Assembly: GCA_003339415.1 (NCBI GenBank)
Contig: PDHQ01000187.1
Span: 1 to 64,000, forward strand
Direction: 5' to 3'
Source of the DNA: Ophiocordyceps camponoti-saundersi (nom. inval.)
Lineage: Eukaryota > Ascomycota > Sordariomycetes > Hypocreales > Ophiocordycipitaceae
DNA: 64,000 nt
The notes under the pieces were generated by a model that saw only the letters and a list, made by a program, of their open reading frames with translations, did not search any database and was not told where the DNA came from. The translations under genes were made by a program, and so were the position numbers. Shown piece by piece: positions 63,896 through 64,000 of the stretch (position 1 is its first letter; each line of letters starts with the position of its first letter).

Positions 63896-64000
63896 AGTTT
63901 TTATAATTTTAAGATAAAAGGCGCTAACTTATATTTAAAATATATATAATTTTCTTAAGTTTACTAACTTTTATTATAACTTTATATTTTACTTTTTAAA
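63896..64000 (+). mobile_element. Gypsy-C' continuing past window edge
   Basis: RT to RNase H linker region of Gypsy-C', collinear in reverse with Gypsy-C near 42900-43010. Nothing else is recognised before the window ends. Confidence 0.7.

Larger units (their letters stand above)
46659..64000 (+). mobile_element. Gypsy-C': inverted second copy of the Gypsy-C family, runs off the window
   Basis: Pieces are 46659-47337, 59966-61670 and 63553-64000, interrupted by LINE-D copy 2 and E copy 3. The pieces are collinear, in reverse orientation, with Gypsy-C from 46011 down to about 42900. The 5' LTR starts TGTAAGGGATTC, the unmutated form of the Gypsy-C terminus, next to GTAAG in Gypsy2. The 3' part and right LTR are beyond 64000. 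Protein motifs on the plus strand prove Ty3/gypsy affiliation and orientation. Confidence 0.93.

Overview
**Organism and overall character.** The window is a transposon graveyard from a filamentous ascomycete that carries out repeat-induced point mutation (RIP). CpA and its complement TpG are almost absent, TpA is in large excess, and stops occur every few codons in all frames. CpG, CpC and CpT survive. Copies of the same repeat differ almost only by C-to-T and G-to-A changes. I see no host gene, rRNA, functional tRNA or CRISPR. No open frame longer than about 70 codons corresponds to a real product. Species cannot be told. All element calls rest on decayed protein motifs (for example YVDD read as YVND or YANN), on paired LTRs, and on target site duplications (TSDs) that I located base by base.

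**Left third (1-28.4 kb).** A 9-bp satellite (1-248) and unassigned AT-rich DNA lead to a 1.86-kb repeated element, here called E. E copy 1 is split by a Ty1/copia element (Copia1, 1959-13975, TSD CTAAT). Copia1 is itself split inside its integrase by a minus-strand Ty3/gypsy element (Gypsy1, 4519-10460, TSD GTATA). Next come heavily decayed unassigned DNA, a 7.26-kb plus-strand LINE (LINE-D copy 1, about 17211-24475), more unassigned DNA, E copy 2 (25485-27348), and a truncated LINE-D fragment.

**Middle and right (28.4-64 kb).** A second copy of the Gypsy1 family (Gypsy2, from 28410, minus strand) was hit at least four times. The insertions are a minus-strand 7.2-kb LINE (LINE-A, 29796-37032, 15-bp TSD), a 695-bp tRNA-derived SINE (37224-37918, 13-bp TSD), and two members of another Ty3/gypsy family in opposite orientation. 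These are Gypsy-C (38813-46011, minus) and Gypsy-C' (46659 to beyond the window end, plus). Gypsy-C contains a little-mutated solo LTR (43189-43462) inside its RT catalytic motif, and a CCCTACTAA satellite. Gypsy-C' contains LINE-D copy 2 (47338-59949), which contains a second copia (Copia2, 54534-59845, TSD CTTAG). It also contains E copy 3 (61671-63532).

**How the parts relate.** Nesting reaches five levels: LINE-D fragment, Gypsy2, Gypsy-C', LINE-D2, Copia2. Because most families occur twice or more, one copy gives the empty site for insertions in another, so the order of insertion can be reconstructed. The least mutated patches (solo LTR, SINE, ends of Copia2 5' LTR and Copia1 3' LTR) are probably the youngest DNA. 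I found no evidence of a novel coding system. The least explained items are the 1.86-kb non-autonomous element E, the long tRNA-headed SINE, and the satellite inside Gypsy-C.
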